A stretch of 64,000 nucleotides of DNA, from positions 1 through 64,000 of the forward strand of contig JAKFYB010000004.1 of the NCBI GenBank assembly GCA_021731085.1, given 5' to 3'. This document shows, in pieces, positions 1-9,358 of the stretch (its first letter is position 1; each line of letters starts with the position of its first letter). This stretch comes from Dehalococcoidia bacterium. GTDB lineage: Bacteria > Chloroflexota > Dehalococcoidia > DSTF01 > JACRBR01. The translations under genes were made by a program, and so were the position numbers. Under the pieces are notes generated by a model. That model worked only from the letters and a program-made list of their open reading frames with translations. It was not told the DNA's origin and ran no database searches.

Positions 1-538
1 GCGCTGGGGCAGGTGGCGGAGCTGGGGCAGGCGCGCCACCGCCGCCACAATCAGTGCCTCCGTTGAACGGACCGCCCGGCTTCCACATATTCCAGCCGGC
101 GTTGCGCGCCCAGGTCTCGGAGTTCTGCGCCCAGGTCAGGAACTTGGAGTTGTCTCCGTAGTAGGCAGACTTCGCCAAGCCCACGTAGACCATGACGATC
201 GAGATGTTGTAGTCCGTGCCGTCCGTGCCGCGAACGATCGGTGCGGCGAGTGTGCGATCGTAGCGGTCGACAGTCACGGCGTCGTACTCAAGGCGAGCGA
301 CGGTGCCTGGCTTCAAAAAGATGTTGGCGAGAGCCGAGGTGGCCCAAGCTCCACCGCACTCGTTGGATTCCGGCGTGTTGATCTGCAGCATCCGAACGCG
401 GCTGCCGTCAGTGCAGTCGAAGGTGTCGCCGTCGACGACGCGGCTGACGGTGCAGGATGCAGGGCCGGCGTCCGCACTGGACCGTATGAGGACCAAGACC
501 GCGAGCACGAGGAATCCGAAGAGCGCGAATCTAACCAC
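1..538 (-). CDS. Secreted staphylococcal-nuclease-like (thermonuclease) protein, 3' end off the window
   Basis: Probable calcium-dependent SNase-fold nuclease, exported. Starting at GTG 538, which has a GGGGAG Shine-Dalgarno three bases upstream, the frame opens with a short hydrophobic signal segment (VRFALFGFLVLAVLVLI) and then the SNase core: VVDGDTFDC, the RMLQINTPES block (catalytic Arg and Glu; the family Asp of IDTPE is Asn here, a common variant), and DRYDRTLA with the second catalytic Arg. The core ends near TWARNAGWNMW and is followed by a Pro/Ala-rich tail (PAPAPPPAPA) that leaves the window at base 1, so the C-terminus is unknown. The gene is divergent from the NHL-repeat gene. 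Family membership is read directly from motifs; substrate and anchoring are inferred. Confidence 0.85.
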   Translation of the reverse strand, partial: MVRFALFGFLVLAVLVLIRSSADAGPASCTVSRVVDGDTFDCTDGSRVRMLQINTPESNECGGAWATSALANIFLKPGTVARLEYDAVTVDRYDRTLAAPIVRGTDGTDYNISIVMVYVGLAKSAYYGDNSKFLTWAQNSETWARNAGWNMWKPGGPFNGGTDCGGGGAPAPAPPPAPA

Positions 539-598
539 CTGCTCCCCCGTTCGATGTCTGGCGATCCTACGACGACCAGACACCTCGTCAAAGGAATT

Positions 599-621
599 GA
601 GGGCTACATTTTGTAGCCCTC
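599..621. repeat. Perfect hairpin, GAGGGCTACA stem
   Basis: A 10-bp stem GAGGGCTACA / TGTAGCCCTC with a TTT loop lies between the divergent nuclease and NHL genes. A diverged copy occurs at 8021-8044 after the next-but-three gene, so this is a local interspersed palindrome and not a promoter element. Confidence 0.6.
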
Positions 622-787
622 AGCAAAAGGGGATTCCACTGATGTGGCGCCTTACCAAAGCCTCAGGTTCCGGAACCGATACTAAACGTAGCGGCCATCG
701 GATGCGGTCAGAGGTTGGTCAGAGCGGTCCATGTAGCGTGTAGCGTAGCAACGTGGAGGTCGCCCCAGCGTTCTTAGCTGTGGAGGA

Positions 788-3409
788 ATGCGCTCGGTGT
801 CCAGGAAAACTGCACTACTCATCGCTGCGTTGCTTGCAATCCCGCTCTTCGGCGGCGATGCCGTCAAGGCTACTCCACAACCCGGCTTCATCACGACCAT
901 CGCTGGCGGCGGCGTTGGGGACGGAGATCTTGCGACCAACGCACCTGTCTACGAGGTAGATAGCGTTGTGTCGGAACCTGATGGCAGCTTCCTTCTTCTT
1001 GCAACCGGTTCATGCAGGATTCGATCGGTGGAACAGGGAGTCATCAGCACAACGGTCGGAAATGGATTCTGCGACTTTGATGGCGATGGTGGCCCGGCGC
1101 CGCAAGCCATGGTTGCTCCCAGGGACATTGCTCTCGCGCCTGATGGCGCCCTGATCGTAGCCGACACATTCAACTGCAGAATCCGCCGCGTGCAGGCGGG
1201 CGTCATCGCAACGATCGCCGGCAACGGAACGTGCCAGTCAACAGGTAGCAATGTCGCTGCGCTCACTGCCTCGGTATTCCCCGAGGAGATCACGGTGGAT
1301 CAGTTCGGCACAATATTCTTCGTGGATGCAGCTGAGTGCAAGATCCGCAAGTTGGAAGCGGGCGTGATCAGCGACTTCGCGGGTTCCTCGCCATGTGGAG
1401 TCACGACTGGTGATGGTGGACCTGCGTTGAACGCACGGATCAACACTATTGACGGTATGGCGGCCTATGGCGGAGACCTCTATTTGGCTACCGATTGCGC
1501 TGTCCGAGTGATATCCGGCGGCACAATTCACACGGCGATCGGCAATGGCGAGTGCGTATCCACGGGCGACGGTGGACCAGCAGCCGCCGCTGAGACGACA
1601 GCAAGCGCGCTGGCGTTCACTTCGCAGGGCGACATGATCATCGCTGAGTACCAGTCGTGTCGGATCCGACGAGTGTCGAGTGGCATGATTTCGACAATTG
1701 CAGGAACAGGAATCTGCCAGTTCAATGCACCCGACGGGCCTGCGTTGACGACGCCGTTCATGCCTTCAGATATCACAGTGACCGCGGACGACACAGTTCT
1801 CATCGCTGAGTGGGACGGTTGCCGCGTGCGTGAACTTGGCATTGGTGGCAGCCTACAGACACGCGCAGGAAACGGGACCTGCTCCTTCTATGGTGAAGGC
1901 GGTCCAGCGTTGGAAGCGTCCCTGTTTGTACGTGACCTCGACCTCGGCGTTGGCGATGCAGTTGTCTTCACTGACAGTGACTCCTGCTTGATTCGCAAAT
2001 TCGAAGCCGGCGTGGTCACCACAGTTGCAGGAACGGGCAAGTGCCAGCCATCGGCAGACCACGGCGCACCGCTGGCCACGTCGCTGTACTATCCGTCCGC
2101 CATTGCCATCGCCCCGAATGGGGACATGTATGTAGGCGACCAGGACCCTTGTCGCATCAGAAGGATCACTTCAACAACGGTTGAACCGTTTGCGAATAGC
2201 GGTTGTCACCAGATCGACACGGACGCAGCTGGCAACGTCTACTACGACTTCAATTGTCAGTTGAAAAAGCGCTCGCCCTCCGGCACAGAGGAAACAGTTC
2301 CTGGCGTACAAGCGTGCCACAGCGGCATATTCCTCGTAGCGCCTGATGGGAGCGTGTACTTCACGCCACAATTCAAATGCCAGGTCTTCCGAGCGAAGGC
2401 TGGCGTTGTGACACTCGTGGCTGGCCTCGACCAAGGCAACTCGCCCTGCATCAATGATGGCGACGGTGGAGCCGCAACCAGCGCTCGACTTGGGGGTGTG
2501 TGGGATATCGCGATCGACGCGGTTGGGAATATGTATCTCTCGGTTCTTGGAGATGAAGACTGCGCAATCAGGCGAATTCGACAAGGCGTCATTGAGCGCG
2601 TCGCTGGCGATGGGTACTGCTACGCGCCGCAGGGTGACGACGGGCCAGCGCTGGAAGCGTCAATCACCGGTGCTGCGAGAATCCTAGTTACACCCGACTA
2701 TCGCGTACTGGTAGGTGATGTCAACCGTCTTCGCCAGATCGAACCGGACGATAGTGATGGTGACGGTGTCATCGGCGCCACGGACAATTGCATTGCAGTA
2801 GCAAACATCGATCAACTCAACACGGATCGCAACTACGTCGACCAGAGCCCGCCCTTCAGCGCCGCAGTCGATGACAAGAGCGTGGCCAACTCAGATAACG
2901 CTGGGGATGCCTGCGACTCTGACGACGATAACGACGGGCTCTCCGACGCCGATGAAGTAGCCGGAACGGCGTGCACGACCGTTACCACAAACCCGCTGTT
3001 GGGCGACACCGACGGCGATCGCTTTCTTGACGGTGCTGAGTGTTCACTGGGCACCGATCCAACCGCGTCCACAAGCAAGCCGCCCGTGAGCGCGTGCGGC
3101 GCGACGACCGACACAGACGGCGATCGGCTTGTCGCGCGTGTCGAGATATGTTTCTACGGAACTGATCCGACCAAGAGTGACACCGATGGTGATAGGGCCG
3201 TCGACGGCGCGAAGGACGGCTGTGAAGCAGCATCGTTTAACGGAGACCGCATAGTGAACGTCGCCGACATGGGTATGCTCGCTTCGGCGATCGTCGACGT
3301 GACAAAGCACCACGTGAACATCGACGTGAACAAGGACGGCGTCTGGAATCCCGCCGATCAGGGCCTAGTTGCCAGCTTCATTTCGCCGGCAGGTCAGTGT
3401 CCCGGCTAG
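788..3409 (+). CDS. Secreted NHL-repeat beta-propeller protein with Ca-binding and dockerin-like C-terminus
   Basis: An 873-residue exported protein of unknown ligand. A signal peptide (RKTALLIAALLAIPLFG) is followed by about ten NHL-like repeats of the form ISTIAGNG..CR(I/V)R, typical of a six-to-eight-bladed propeller, to about residue 650. The last ~215 residues carry thrombospondin-3-like aspartate repeats (DSDGDG, DDDNDGLSDADE, DTDGDR) and end in a dockerin-like pair (NGDRIVNVADMG and VNKDGVWNPADQG). That C-terminal block is nearly the same as in the following gene. GGAGGA abuts the ATG at 788; a GTG at 797 sits 9 nt from it and could be the true start, still leaving a full signal peptide. 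Role is inferred as an extracellular structural or binding protein. Confidence 0.85.
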   Translation: MRSVSRKTALLIAALLAIPLFGGDAVKATPQPGFITTIAGGGVGDGDLATNAPVYEVDSVVSEPDGSFLLLATGSCRIRSVEQGVISTTVGNGFCDFDGDGGPAPQAMVAPRDIALAPDGALIVADTFNCRIRRVQAGVIATIAGNGTCQSTGSNVAALTASVFPEEITVDQFGTIFFVDAAECKIRKLEAGVISDFAGSSPCGVTTGDGGPALNARINTIDGMAAYGGDLYLATDCAVRVISGGTIHTAIGNGECVSTGDGGPAAAAETTASALAFTSQGDMIIAEYQSCRIRRVSSGMISTIAGTGICQFNAPDGPALTTPFMPSDITVTADDTVLIAEWDGCRVRELGIGGSLQTRAGNGTCSFYGEGGPALEASLFVRDLDLGVGDAVVFTDSDSCLIRKFEAGVVTTVAGTGKCQPSADHGAPLATSLYYPSAIAIAPNGDMYVGDQDPCRIRRITSTTVEPFANSGCHQIDTDAAGNVYYDFNCQLKKRSPSGTEETVPGVQACHSGIFLVAPDGSVYFTPQFKCQVFRAKAGVVTLVAGLDQGNSPCINDGDGGAATSARLGGVWDIAIDAVGNMYLSVLGDEDCAIRRIRQGVIERVAGDGYCYAPQGDDGPALEASITGAARILVTPDYRVLVGDVNRLRQIEPDDSDGDGVIGATDNCIAVANIDQLNTDRNYVDQSPPFSAAVDDKSVANSDNAGDACDSDDDNDGLSDADEVAGTACTTVTTNPLLGDTDGDRFLDGAECSLGTDPTASTSKPPVSACGATTDTDGDRLVARVEICFYGTDPTKSDTDGDRAVDGAKDGCEAASFNGDRIVNVADMGMLASAIVDVTKHHVNIDVNKDGVWNPADQGLVASFISPAGQCPG

Positions 3410-3410
3410 C

Positions 3411-3430
3411 ACACGATGTGAGAATCGTGT
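3411..3430. terminator. ACACGAT hairpin after NHL gene
   Basis: Stem ACACGAT / ATCGTGT with a 6-nt loop two bases after the stop codon. The same hairpin sequence follows the next gene (5544-5563) and appears again at 7638-7659. No T-run follows, so a termination role is inferred only from position. Confidence 0.45.
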
Positions 3431-3519
3431 CAGGGCGCAGGCTTCATGAGTGGTTGCACCCCGGGCTAGGCAACCCGCGAGCCTTTTGACAATTTGTCGA
3501 CCGGTCTCGCGGGATGGCG

Positions 3520-3525
3520 TATGAT
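3520..3525 (+). promoter_or_regulatory. -10 element TATGAT for a leaderless start at 3532
   Basis: TATGAT ends exactly 6 nt before the ATG at 3532, which would place transcription start on the start codon. A TTGACA lies at 3486-3491, but the 28-bp gap is too long for it to pair with this -10. Confidence 0.5.
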
Positions 3526-3531
3526 CCACCG

Positions 3532-5544
3532 ATGCCGCGAACAGCAATACTGTGCTCCCTGATCGCCATTCTCCTTGTCGTGGGTGCTGGCACGACGCTT
3601 GCCGAACAAGGTGGCCCTACAGAGTTGATCACCATTTCTAGCACAGGCGTGCAGGCAAACAGCTTCGGTGACCTGGCCAAGATCAGTGATGATGGAAGGT
3701 ACGTGGTCTTTCAGTCCGAAGCCACCAATCTGGTCGCTGGGGATAACAATGGGCAGCGAGACGTCTTCATACGCGATCGTCAACTTGGCACGACCGAATT
3801 GGTGAGCATCTCGAGTATCGGCACCCAGGGAAATGGCTGGAGCGAGGAAGCCACAATTAGTGGGGATGGCCGCTACATTGCCTTCCAATCCGACGCCACC
3901 AATCTTGTCGCGATGGACACGAACCTCGCCACCGATATCTTCCTGCGAGATCGCGTGGCTGGTACGAGTGCGCGGCTCAGCGTCTCCGTGACCGGCACCC
4001 AAGCCAACAACTGGAGTCGACAACCAAGCATCAGTGCGGATGGCAACATCATTGCCTTCACGTCCTTCGCGTCCAACCTTCACCCTGGCGATACAAGTGT
4101 GGGTGGTGACGTATATGTACGCGATGTCGCCGCGGGATCGACTGAACTCACAAGCGTGTCGAGTGCCGGCGTGAAGGGGAATTTCGAGAGTGGCGGCGCA
4201 GGAAGCGTGAGTGGCGATGGTCGCTTTGTGGCTTTCAGTTCTGGTGCCTCTAACCTTGTCTCCGGCGACACAAACACGGATGAAGACGTCTTCGTCAGAG
4301 ATCGTCTCTCGGGCACGACGGAGCGGCTGAGTATCTCGACGCTTGGTGGCCAAGGGAACGGAAATAGTGGTAGCCCCTCAATCAGTCCTGACGGGAGCCA
4401 TGTCGCGTTTGTGTCAGATGCGGACAACCTTGTTGTTGACGACACAAATGAAGTTATCGACGTATTTGTGAGAGATCGAGTAATTGGAGCGACCGAGCGG
4501 GCGAGCGTGTCAGCAACCGACGTGCAAGGGAACGCTAGCAGTCTTGAAACGAGCATAAGTGAGGGTGGTAGGTACGTGGCGTTTCGTTCGTCTTCGTCCA
4601 ACCTCATCCCGGGCGACACGAATGGGACGCTCGACATCTTCGTCCGTGACCTGACGTCCGACACCGTTTCCAGGATTAGCGTCTCTAGCAGCGGTGTACA
4701 GGCCAATCAGCTCAGCCTATCTCCCGACATTACAGCTGACGGACGATTCGTAGCGTTCACGTCCGGCGCCACGAATTTCACACCAAATGACGTCGGCAAC
4801 TGGGATGTGTTTGTTCATGAAAGATGTCTTGGCCGCCTAGACGACCTTGACGCTGACTGCAACGCGGATGTGGCAGCATCGATTCATCAGGCGCCCGCGA
4901 ACACTAACTTCTCGGTCGACAACTGCCCTTCTATCACCAACGCATTTCAAGCTAATGGAGATGGCAACTATCTGGATCACAGCCCTCCGTACAGTCAGAG
5001 TATCGACGACAAGACGCTGCCGTACTCCGATGCTACTGGCGACGCTTGCGATGAGGATCGAGACAATGACGGGCTCGTAGACGCAGACGAAGCCGATGGT
5101 GGCACAGCCTGTGCGGCGATCACCAACCCGCTCCTACGCGACACCGACGCCGACCGATTCCTTGATGGCGCAGAGTGCGCGCTCGGCTCGGACCCAACAT
5201 CATCCGCGAGCAAGCCGCTGATAACGGCGTGCGGTAGCACGTCGGACGCGGACGGAGACAAACTTACGGAGCGCATCGAAATCTGCTTCTATGGGACCGA
5301 CCCCAATAACAACGACACTGACGGCGACAAGGCGTTCGATGGCGGGAAGGATGGGTGCGAAGCGGTGTCCTTGAACCATGACCGCATCGTGAATGTCGCA
5401 GACATGGGCATGCTGGCCTCGGCGATCTCGAACATCGCTTTCCGAGTCGTGAGCGTGGACGTCAACAAGGATGGAGTCTGGAATCCCGCCGACCAGGGCA
5501 TGGTCGCGAGCTTCATCTCGCCCTCGGGGCAATGCCCTGGGTGA
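3532..5544 (+). CDS. Secreted TolB/PD40-repeat beta-propeller with dockerin-like C-terminus
   Basis: A 670-residue exported protein. The start at 3532 gives a clean signal peptide (MPRTAILCSLIAILLVVGAGTTLA); an in-frame ATG at 3514 lies upstream but has no ribosome site and sits inside the putative promoter. Residues ~30-430 are seven repeats with the signature ISDDGRYVVFQSEATNLV..D.N...DVFIRDR, that is, PD40 blades of a TolB-type propeller. The final ~215 residues match the C-terminus of the preceding NHL protein: aspartate-rich calcium repeats, then DRIVNVADMGMLASAI and VNKDGVWNPADQG. The two genes look like different propellers grafted on a shared surface-targeting or calcium-binding module. 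Ligand unknown. Confidence 0.85.
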   Translation: MPRTAILCSLIAILLVVGAGTTLAEQGGPTELITISSTGVQANSFGDLAKISDDGRYVVFQSEATNLVAGDNNGQRDVFIRDRQLGTTELVSISSIGTQGNGWSEEATISGDGRYIAFQSDATNLVAMDTNLATDIFLRDRVAGTSARLSVSVTGTQANNWSRQPSISADGNIIAFTSFASNLHPGDTSVGGDVYVRDVAAGSTELTSVSSAGVKGNFESGGAGSVSGDGRFVAFSSGASNLVSGDTNTDEDVFVRDRLSGTTERLSISTLGGQGNGNSGSPSISPDGSHVAFVSDADNLVVDDTNEVIDVFVRDRVIGATERASVSATDVQGNASSLETSISEGGRYVAFRSSSSNLIPGDTNGTLDIFVRDLTSDTVSRISVSSSGVQANQLSLSPDITADGRFVAFTSGATNFTPNDVGNWDVFVHERCLGRLDDLDADCNADVAASIHQAPANTNFSVDNCPSITNAFQANGDGNYLDHSPPYSQSIDDKTLPYSDATGDACDEDRDNDGLVDADEADGGTACAAITNPLLRDTDADRFLDGAECALGSDPTSSASKPLITACGSTSDADGDKLTERIEICFYGTDPNNNDTDGDKAFDGGKDGCEAVSLNHDRIVNVADMGMLASAISNIAFRVVSVDVNKDGVWNPADQGMVASFISPSGQCPG

Positions 5545-5658
5545 CACGATCCGGTGATCGTGTGGCATGCGTCAGGCGATTGATCCGTGATCGAGACTGA
5601 TCGTCGTGCGAGTATCAAGACCGGGTGTTCGCCTACGGTTGCCTACAGGCGAACACCC
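5544..5658. terminator. Two hairpins between convergent genes
   Basis: Stem ACACGATC / GATCGTGT (5544-5563) overlaps the stop codon of the PD40 gene. A second, stronger stem GGGTGTTCGCCT / AGGCGAACACCC (5623-5634 with 5647-5658, 12-nt loop) lies just before the convergent DUF3494 gene. Neither has a T-run; bidirectional termination is inferred from placement. Confidence 0.5.
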
Positions 5659-5664
5659 AGGCCT

Positions 5665-6882
5665 CTAGCGTGGTGGACGTCGCGTAGCCATGTCCGAGAG
5701 ACCTTGCACGGGACTCTGCCGGTGGCGGTCCTGTAAAGTCCGCACGCCGAACCCTAAGGTCACAACTCCAACAAGCGAAACGGCGAGCGCCCAGAACCAT
5801 CCGCGAATGCCGTCGTCGGGCATTGTTCCGTTGCCGGCCTCCGGGAGCCGAGGGGTTAGCGGTGGAGCGTCTGACGCGGGCGGCTCCATGGGCGAGGCGG
5901 GTGGCGCCCCCGTCGATGGCGGCACGAGACCAGTGGGACGCGTGGGTGTGGCAGCGGGACCGCCCGGCGTCGCGACGACGGTCGAAGCTGCGGGAGTCGA
6001 ACTTCCAACGGGCGTTGTGCTGCCGACAGGCGTGGTCGTTACCGTCGGCGTTGCGCTGGCAGCACCGACTGGCGTGTTTGTGGCGGTGGCGCCGACCGGA
6101 GTGTTCGTTGCGGTAGCAGCTCCGGCTGGCGTGTTTGTAGGCGTGGCCGCGAGCGCGCAGGCGGAGGTTGTGATGACGTTCGTGTCCATGTTCACCGCGG
6201 CATTTCGAGCGAGAGCCCTGCCTGCGATGCTTGTCCCGGTTTGTAGGTTGATGTTTGTGAGCGCAAGAATACTGCCCACGAACGTCGTATTGGTGAAGAG
6301 ATCGGCTGAGCTACCAATTTGCCAGAAAACGTTGCAGGCTTGTGCGCCACCGATCAGCGACACGGCCGATCCGGACGCCGTCGTCAGAGAACTGCCCGTC
6401 TTGAAGATATAGACACCATCGCCGTTCAGTATGAGCGTGCCTGTCAACTGGGCGGACGAGGAGTAGCAGTAGACGCCGGGAATGAGTGTTTGCCCACCTA
6501 ACTCCACAGCCGTCCCGACGAAGGAGTCTGTGCAGGGTTCGCCAGCCAGTTCGTCATAGGCGATCGTCACATCACTCTGCGCTTGCAGCGCCGCCGCGTC
6601 GCCCGCGTGCGTTGCCCCGGAGAGAGTGATCGTGCCGAGATCGGTTATTGCGGAGCCAGGATAGACGCCAAGATCGCCAATGATCGTTGTCGGTCCCGTG
6701 TTGGTCACCGTGGTGCCGCCGAGGATGCCGTAGCTTTCCGCAGTGCCAAGCGGTGGCGCCGTCGCAGCGCTTGCCGGTGCAGTCATAGCAAACAAAGCCG
6801 AGATTCCGATAAGTCCGCCAAGCGTGATGCCGCGGAACTTCGAGAAGGCGCTCCGATGAGTCGTCAATCTGTGTGTGGACAT
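5665..6882 (-). CDS. DUF3494 (ice-binding-like) surface protein with sorting-signal-like tail
   Basis: A 405-residue exported protein. The start at 6882 gives a Sec signal (FRGITLGGLIGISALFAMTAPASA); longer in-frame starts add about 80 residues without family resemblance. Residues ~45-245 match the DUF3494 beta-helix (GTAESYGILGGTTVTNTGPTTIIGDLGVYPGSAI ... VFWQIGSSADLFTNTTFVGSILA ... GRALARNAAVNMDTN), a family that includes ice-binding proteins but is widespread in non-psychrophiles. A stalk of Thr/Pro repeats (TNTPVGA) follows, then LPEAG near residue 346, a membrane segment and a basic tail, resembling a variant LPXTG anchor, although the tail after the membrane segment is long. A surface adhesin or scaffold is as likely as ice binding. 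Confidence 0.85.
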   Translation of the reverse strand: MSTHRLTTHRSAFSKFRGITLGGLIGISALFAMTAPASAATAPPLGTAESYGILGGTTVTNTGPTTIIGDLGVYPGSAITDLGTITLSGATHAGDAAALQAQSDVTIAYDELAGEPCTDSFVGTAVELGGQTLIPGVYCYSSSAQLTGTLILNGDGVYIFKTGSSLTTASGSAVSLIGGAQACNVFWQIGSSADLFTNTTFVGSILALTNINLQTGTSIAGRALARNAAVNMDTNVITTSACALAATPTNTPAGAATATNTPVGATATNTPVGAASATPTVTTTPVGSTTPVGSSTPAASTVVATPGGPAATPTRPTGLVPPSTGAPPASPMEPPASDAPPLTPRLPEAGNGTMPDDGIRGWFWALAVSLVGVVTLGFGVRTLQDRHRQSPVQGLSDMATRRPPR

Positions 6883-7717
6883 CTCTTGACGTCTTCCTTT
6901 CCGAGCGGTGTTTGGGTCACGCAGAAGGAAGCGCCTTCGCGTGATAACACTGCATGCGTGAAGCCGTCGCCGTAGTTGCCAAATGGTGGTGTGTGCCGCC
7001 GGGCCGCCGCGAAAACGAGGATGAGGAATGTAGTTCTTAGCTTGAAGATCGAGCCGCACTTCGGAGACAGTGCCACCGTCCTCATCCGAGTTCGGGGGAT
7101 TGGCTCCGAAGTAAGAGCCCCGCAAGTTCCGCGTATCGCAAGCGGTGTTTACGGTGCGCTGCCCTCTGGCAGATTGATCTCACGCCAAGGCGACAACAAA
7201 AGCAGTTGCCACCCAAGCCTACTATCGGTGCCTTTGGAGCGATCGGTAGGGACGAACATTGCAAACGAGTCAATTGTCACCGTCTCATCGGCGCAATCCG
7301 TCCGAGTGCACCAGGGAACAGCAATACGGTTGCAAGCGTCTCACCATGGCTAGAGTGGTTTCGGCGCCGACGCTTCTAACGAGAGAGTAGGTGCGGATGA
7401 TCAATCCCGGAGATGTAAATGACCAGACGCTTCGGACGCTGCTCAACGTGCTCAAGAGTGAACGCAATCCTTCGGGGCAGGGTGCTCTGTACGACGCTGC
7501 TCGGTTCTCGAGCCCACACCCGCCAACGGAACGCTTTCGTAGTGCTTCACTGCTTCACAGATCGGTCGGGAAGGCCCACTGCAAGCCACGCAGCCACTCT
7601 TGGCAACGTCTGCGACACTCGACTTAGAGGTTCGGTGCACACGATGGCACAATCGTGTGGATTCGTGTGTGGTAACCTCTGGTTCCTTGCTGGCAGGCTT
7701 GAACCCCGCTCGCCGCT
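6883..7717. other. Intergenic stretch without a convincing gene
   Basis: About 830 bases between the DUF3494 gene and a small plus-strand gene. Short open frames exist on both strands but lack ribosome sites and family features. The only structure noted is the third copy of the ACACGAT palindrome (CACACGAT / ATCGTGTG, 7638-7659). Confidence 0.4.
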
Positions 7718-8017
7718 ATGCCCTCCGAACGCCGTCACACGACCGCGAGTCTCATTCGTGACTACCGTGCGCAAGCGCGCGCAGGTAACTGGAATGCGTG
7801 TCATCTCATCGTGGTCGAGCTGTACTCGTTCCGCCTCGACGACAACACCAGACGTGAGGTCATCTATGCAGACGGCTACTGGCGCGAGCACTCAGGCGAC
7901 ATCGACAACGCGCGCCGGTGCTACGATCTGGCTGCGTCGAAGGGGCACGTGACCGCAGCGCGCCGGTTGGCGGCGCTGGGCGGCCCCGTGCCGCCGGTTG
8001 CCCCGATTCCGCACTAA
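7718..8017 (+). CDS. Small hypothetical protein, single TPR/Sel1-like repeat
   Basis: A 99-residue soluble protein, not assigned to a family. The stretch YADGYWREHSGDIDNARRCYDLAASKGHVTAARRLAALG has the spacing of one Sel1/TPR helical hairpin, suggesting a helical adaptor. There is no clear Shine-Dalgarno sequence before the ATG. A GAGGG...CCCTC hairpin related to that at 599 follows. Whether it is expressed is uncertain. Confidence 0.45.
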   Translation: MPSERRHTTASLIRDYRAQARAGNWNACHLIVVELYSFRLDDNTRREVIYADGYWREHSGDIDNARRCYDLAASKGHVTAARRLAALGGPVPPVAPIPH

Positions 8018-8020
8018 CAC

Positions 8021-8044
8021 GAGGGGCGACAATTTGTAGCCCTC
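8021..8044. repeat. Diverged copy of the GAGGGCTACA hairpin
   Basis: Imperfect palindrome starting GAGGGGCGACAA and ending TTGTAGCCCTC, directly after the stop of the small gene at 7718; related to the perfect hairpin at 599-621. Confidence 0.45.
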
Positions 8045-8171
8045 GGAGCGTTGCTGCAGATGGCCGACGACACGGATAGTTCCCCTAGTTCGAGGTTCGC
8101 GCAGGAAAGCACACCGCGACATGGAGGCGCCCATTGCTCTCAGCCGCGTGGGCGCCTCTCCTCGTCCACTC

Positions 8172-8345
8172 CTAGAGCCCGAGTACCCAGACGACGGCAA
8201 CCAGCACGGCCGACGATGCGGTCGCGATCGCGCTGCCGCATGCGAACATCGCGCTGACATTGTCGACGGCCGTGAAGAGCGAAATGACTGTCAGCGTGAG
8301 GGTTGTGAGTGCGAGGATGAACATGCCGGCGGCGAGGTGGATCAA
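8172..8345 (-). CDS. 57-residue two-helix membrane protein (copy 1 of a two-member family)
   Basis: Starts at TTG 8345, overlapping the TGA of the upstream gene (TTGA), so probably translationally coupled. The protein is almost wholly hydrophobic: IHLAAGMFILALTTLTLTV, then a short DN loop, then MFACGSAIATASSAV and LVAVVWVLGL at the end. It aligns along its whole length with the 58-residue protein at 15048-15224 (IHxAxG, LT, VxS, MF, G, A-LVxVV, LGL), which supports both the unusual start codon and the reading frame. Two membrane spans with both ends on the same side are likely. No function is known to me. Confidence 0.5.
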   Translation of the reverse strand: MIHLAAGMFILALTTLTLTVISLFTAVDNVSAMFACGSAIATASSAVLVAVVWVLGL

Positions 8346-8554
8346 GGGACGAGCTCTAATTCCTCGCGCAGGAAGCGGTGGGTGATACGGCAGTTCGGAA
8401 ACTTCACGCGCACGTACAACTTGTCGACGCTTGCGAAGGGCGTCGCGGACCCGGCCACCTGACCAACATCTCTCGCGCGAGCGTGCTCCATCACGTGCGT
8501 CCGGCCCTTCAGGGATTTACTGTTTGCAATACGGACGTGGCTGCCCTCAGTCAT
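8342..8554 (-). CDS. Small hypothetical protein (70 aa), coupled to downstream membrane peptide
   Basis: ATG at 8554 is preceded by AGGA at a 7-nt spacing. The product is basic and soluble (VRIANSKSLKGRTHVMEHARARD ... DKLYVRVKFPNC), with alternating residues suggestive of a small beta-barrel, possibly KOW/SH3-like; that is only an impression. Its stop codon overlaps the TTG start of the membrane protein, so the two may be co-translated. Confidence 0.45.
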   Translation of the reverse strand: MTEGSHVRIANSKSLKGRTHVMEHARARDVGQVAGSATPFASVDKLYVRVKFPNCRITHRFLREELELVP

Positions 8555-8668
8555 GGCGAGATCCTACAGAAGTCCGGCCACTGGCGGAGCTATGCGCTTG
8601 ACGTGAACTGGGGCCACACCATCACAAGATCGTGCGCAACCGTCGATAAGACGCCCGACGTGTTGGCG

Positions 8669-9358
8669 CTATGGATTGCGATTCTGAATGGCAATCTTGT
8701 CGCTCTTCAGCCACTGGGCTGAAGGACCAACGGCAACCCAGATACTGACGTGCGTTGCCTCCGGGGGGAGCACAGGCCACACGACGGGAACACGCAGGGT
8801 CTGGCCAGGGGCGAGCGAACCCTGAAGCGGGCTCCACTGCATGCGCAGCATCTTTCCTCCAGCGTCATATGCAGCCGAACAATACAGCAACTCGCTGTAC
8901 GTGCTGGCCCCATCATTCCTGACCGAGCCGGCGACGGCGAGCGTTCCCTCGACGCGATATGCCGCAAGATCTTGAAAGGCGAGGTGCGACGCGGGCAACG
9001 ATCCCGCGATCGTGTTTCCGGAAATCGGTCGCACCTCGTACCGGGCCGGCCGTGGCAAGTTCGGTTGTGGAAAGCGAAGGTCAAACGCGTTCTGGCTCTT
9101 GCCCTGCACACTCATCGGGCAGAGCAACGCCGTGGTTTCCGCATAGACGTTTCCGCCCGCATCAAAGAGTTGGCCACGCAGCGTGACGCTGCTCGCCGCG
9201 ATGTCAGTCTCGTTCGTCATGTGTCCGACAATGTGCGTGTAGCCACCTTCGTCCACGTAAATACTGTCGTCTTCAATGCACCTCGCCGCGACCGACGTTA
9301 CGGCCAAGGCGAACAGCAGCGATGCAGCAACGACGGGCTTTCGTATAACGCTCAGCAT
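8669..9358 (-). CDS. Exported protein, FxLYD-like beta domain
   Basis: A 229-residue exported protein. The start at 9358 is chosen because GGAGGT lies 4 nt upstream; an in-frame ATG at 9376 lacks a site. The signal peptide is MLSVIRKPVVAASLLFALAVTSVAA. The mature part has two similar beta units (IVGHMTNETDIAASSVTLRGQLFDAGGNVYAE ... VAGSVRNDGASTYSELLYCSAAYDAGGKML), the pattern of FxLYD domains in bacterial surface proteins. Binding partner unknown. It stands alone, pointing toward the element-side RAMA gene's opposite flank. Confidence 0.7.
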   Translation of the reverse strand: MLSVIRKPVVAASLLFALAVTSVAARCIEDDSIYVDEGGYTHIVGHMTNETDIAASSVTLRGQLFDAGGNVYAETTALLCPMSVQGKSQNAFDLRFPQPNLPRPARYEVRPISGNTIAGSLPASHLAFQDLAAYRVEGTLAVAGSVRNDGASTYSELLYCSAAYDAGGKMLRMQWSPLQGSLAPGQTLRVPVVWPVLPPEATHVSIWVAVGPSAQWLKSDKIAIQNRNP

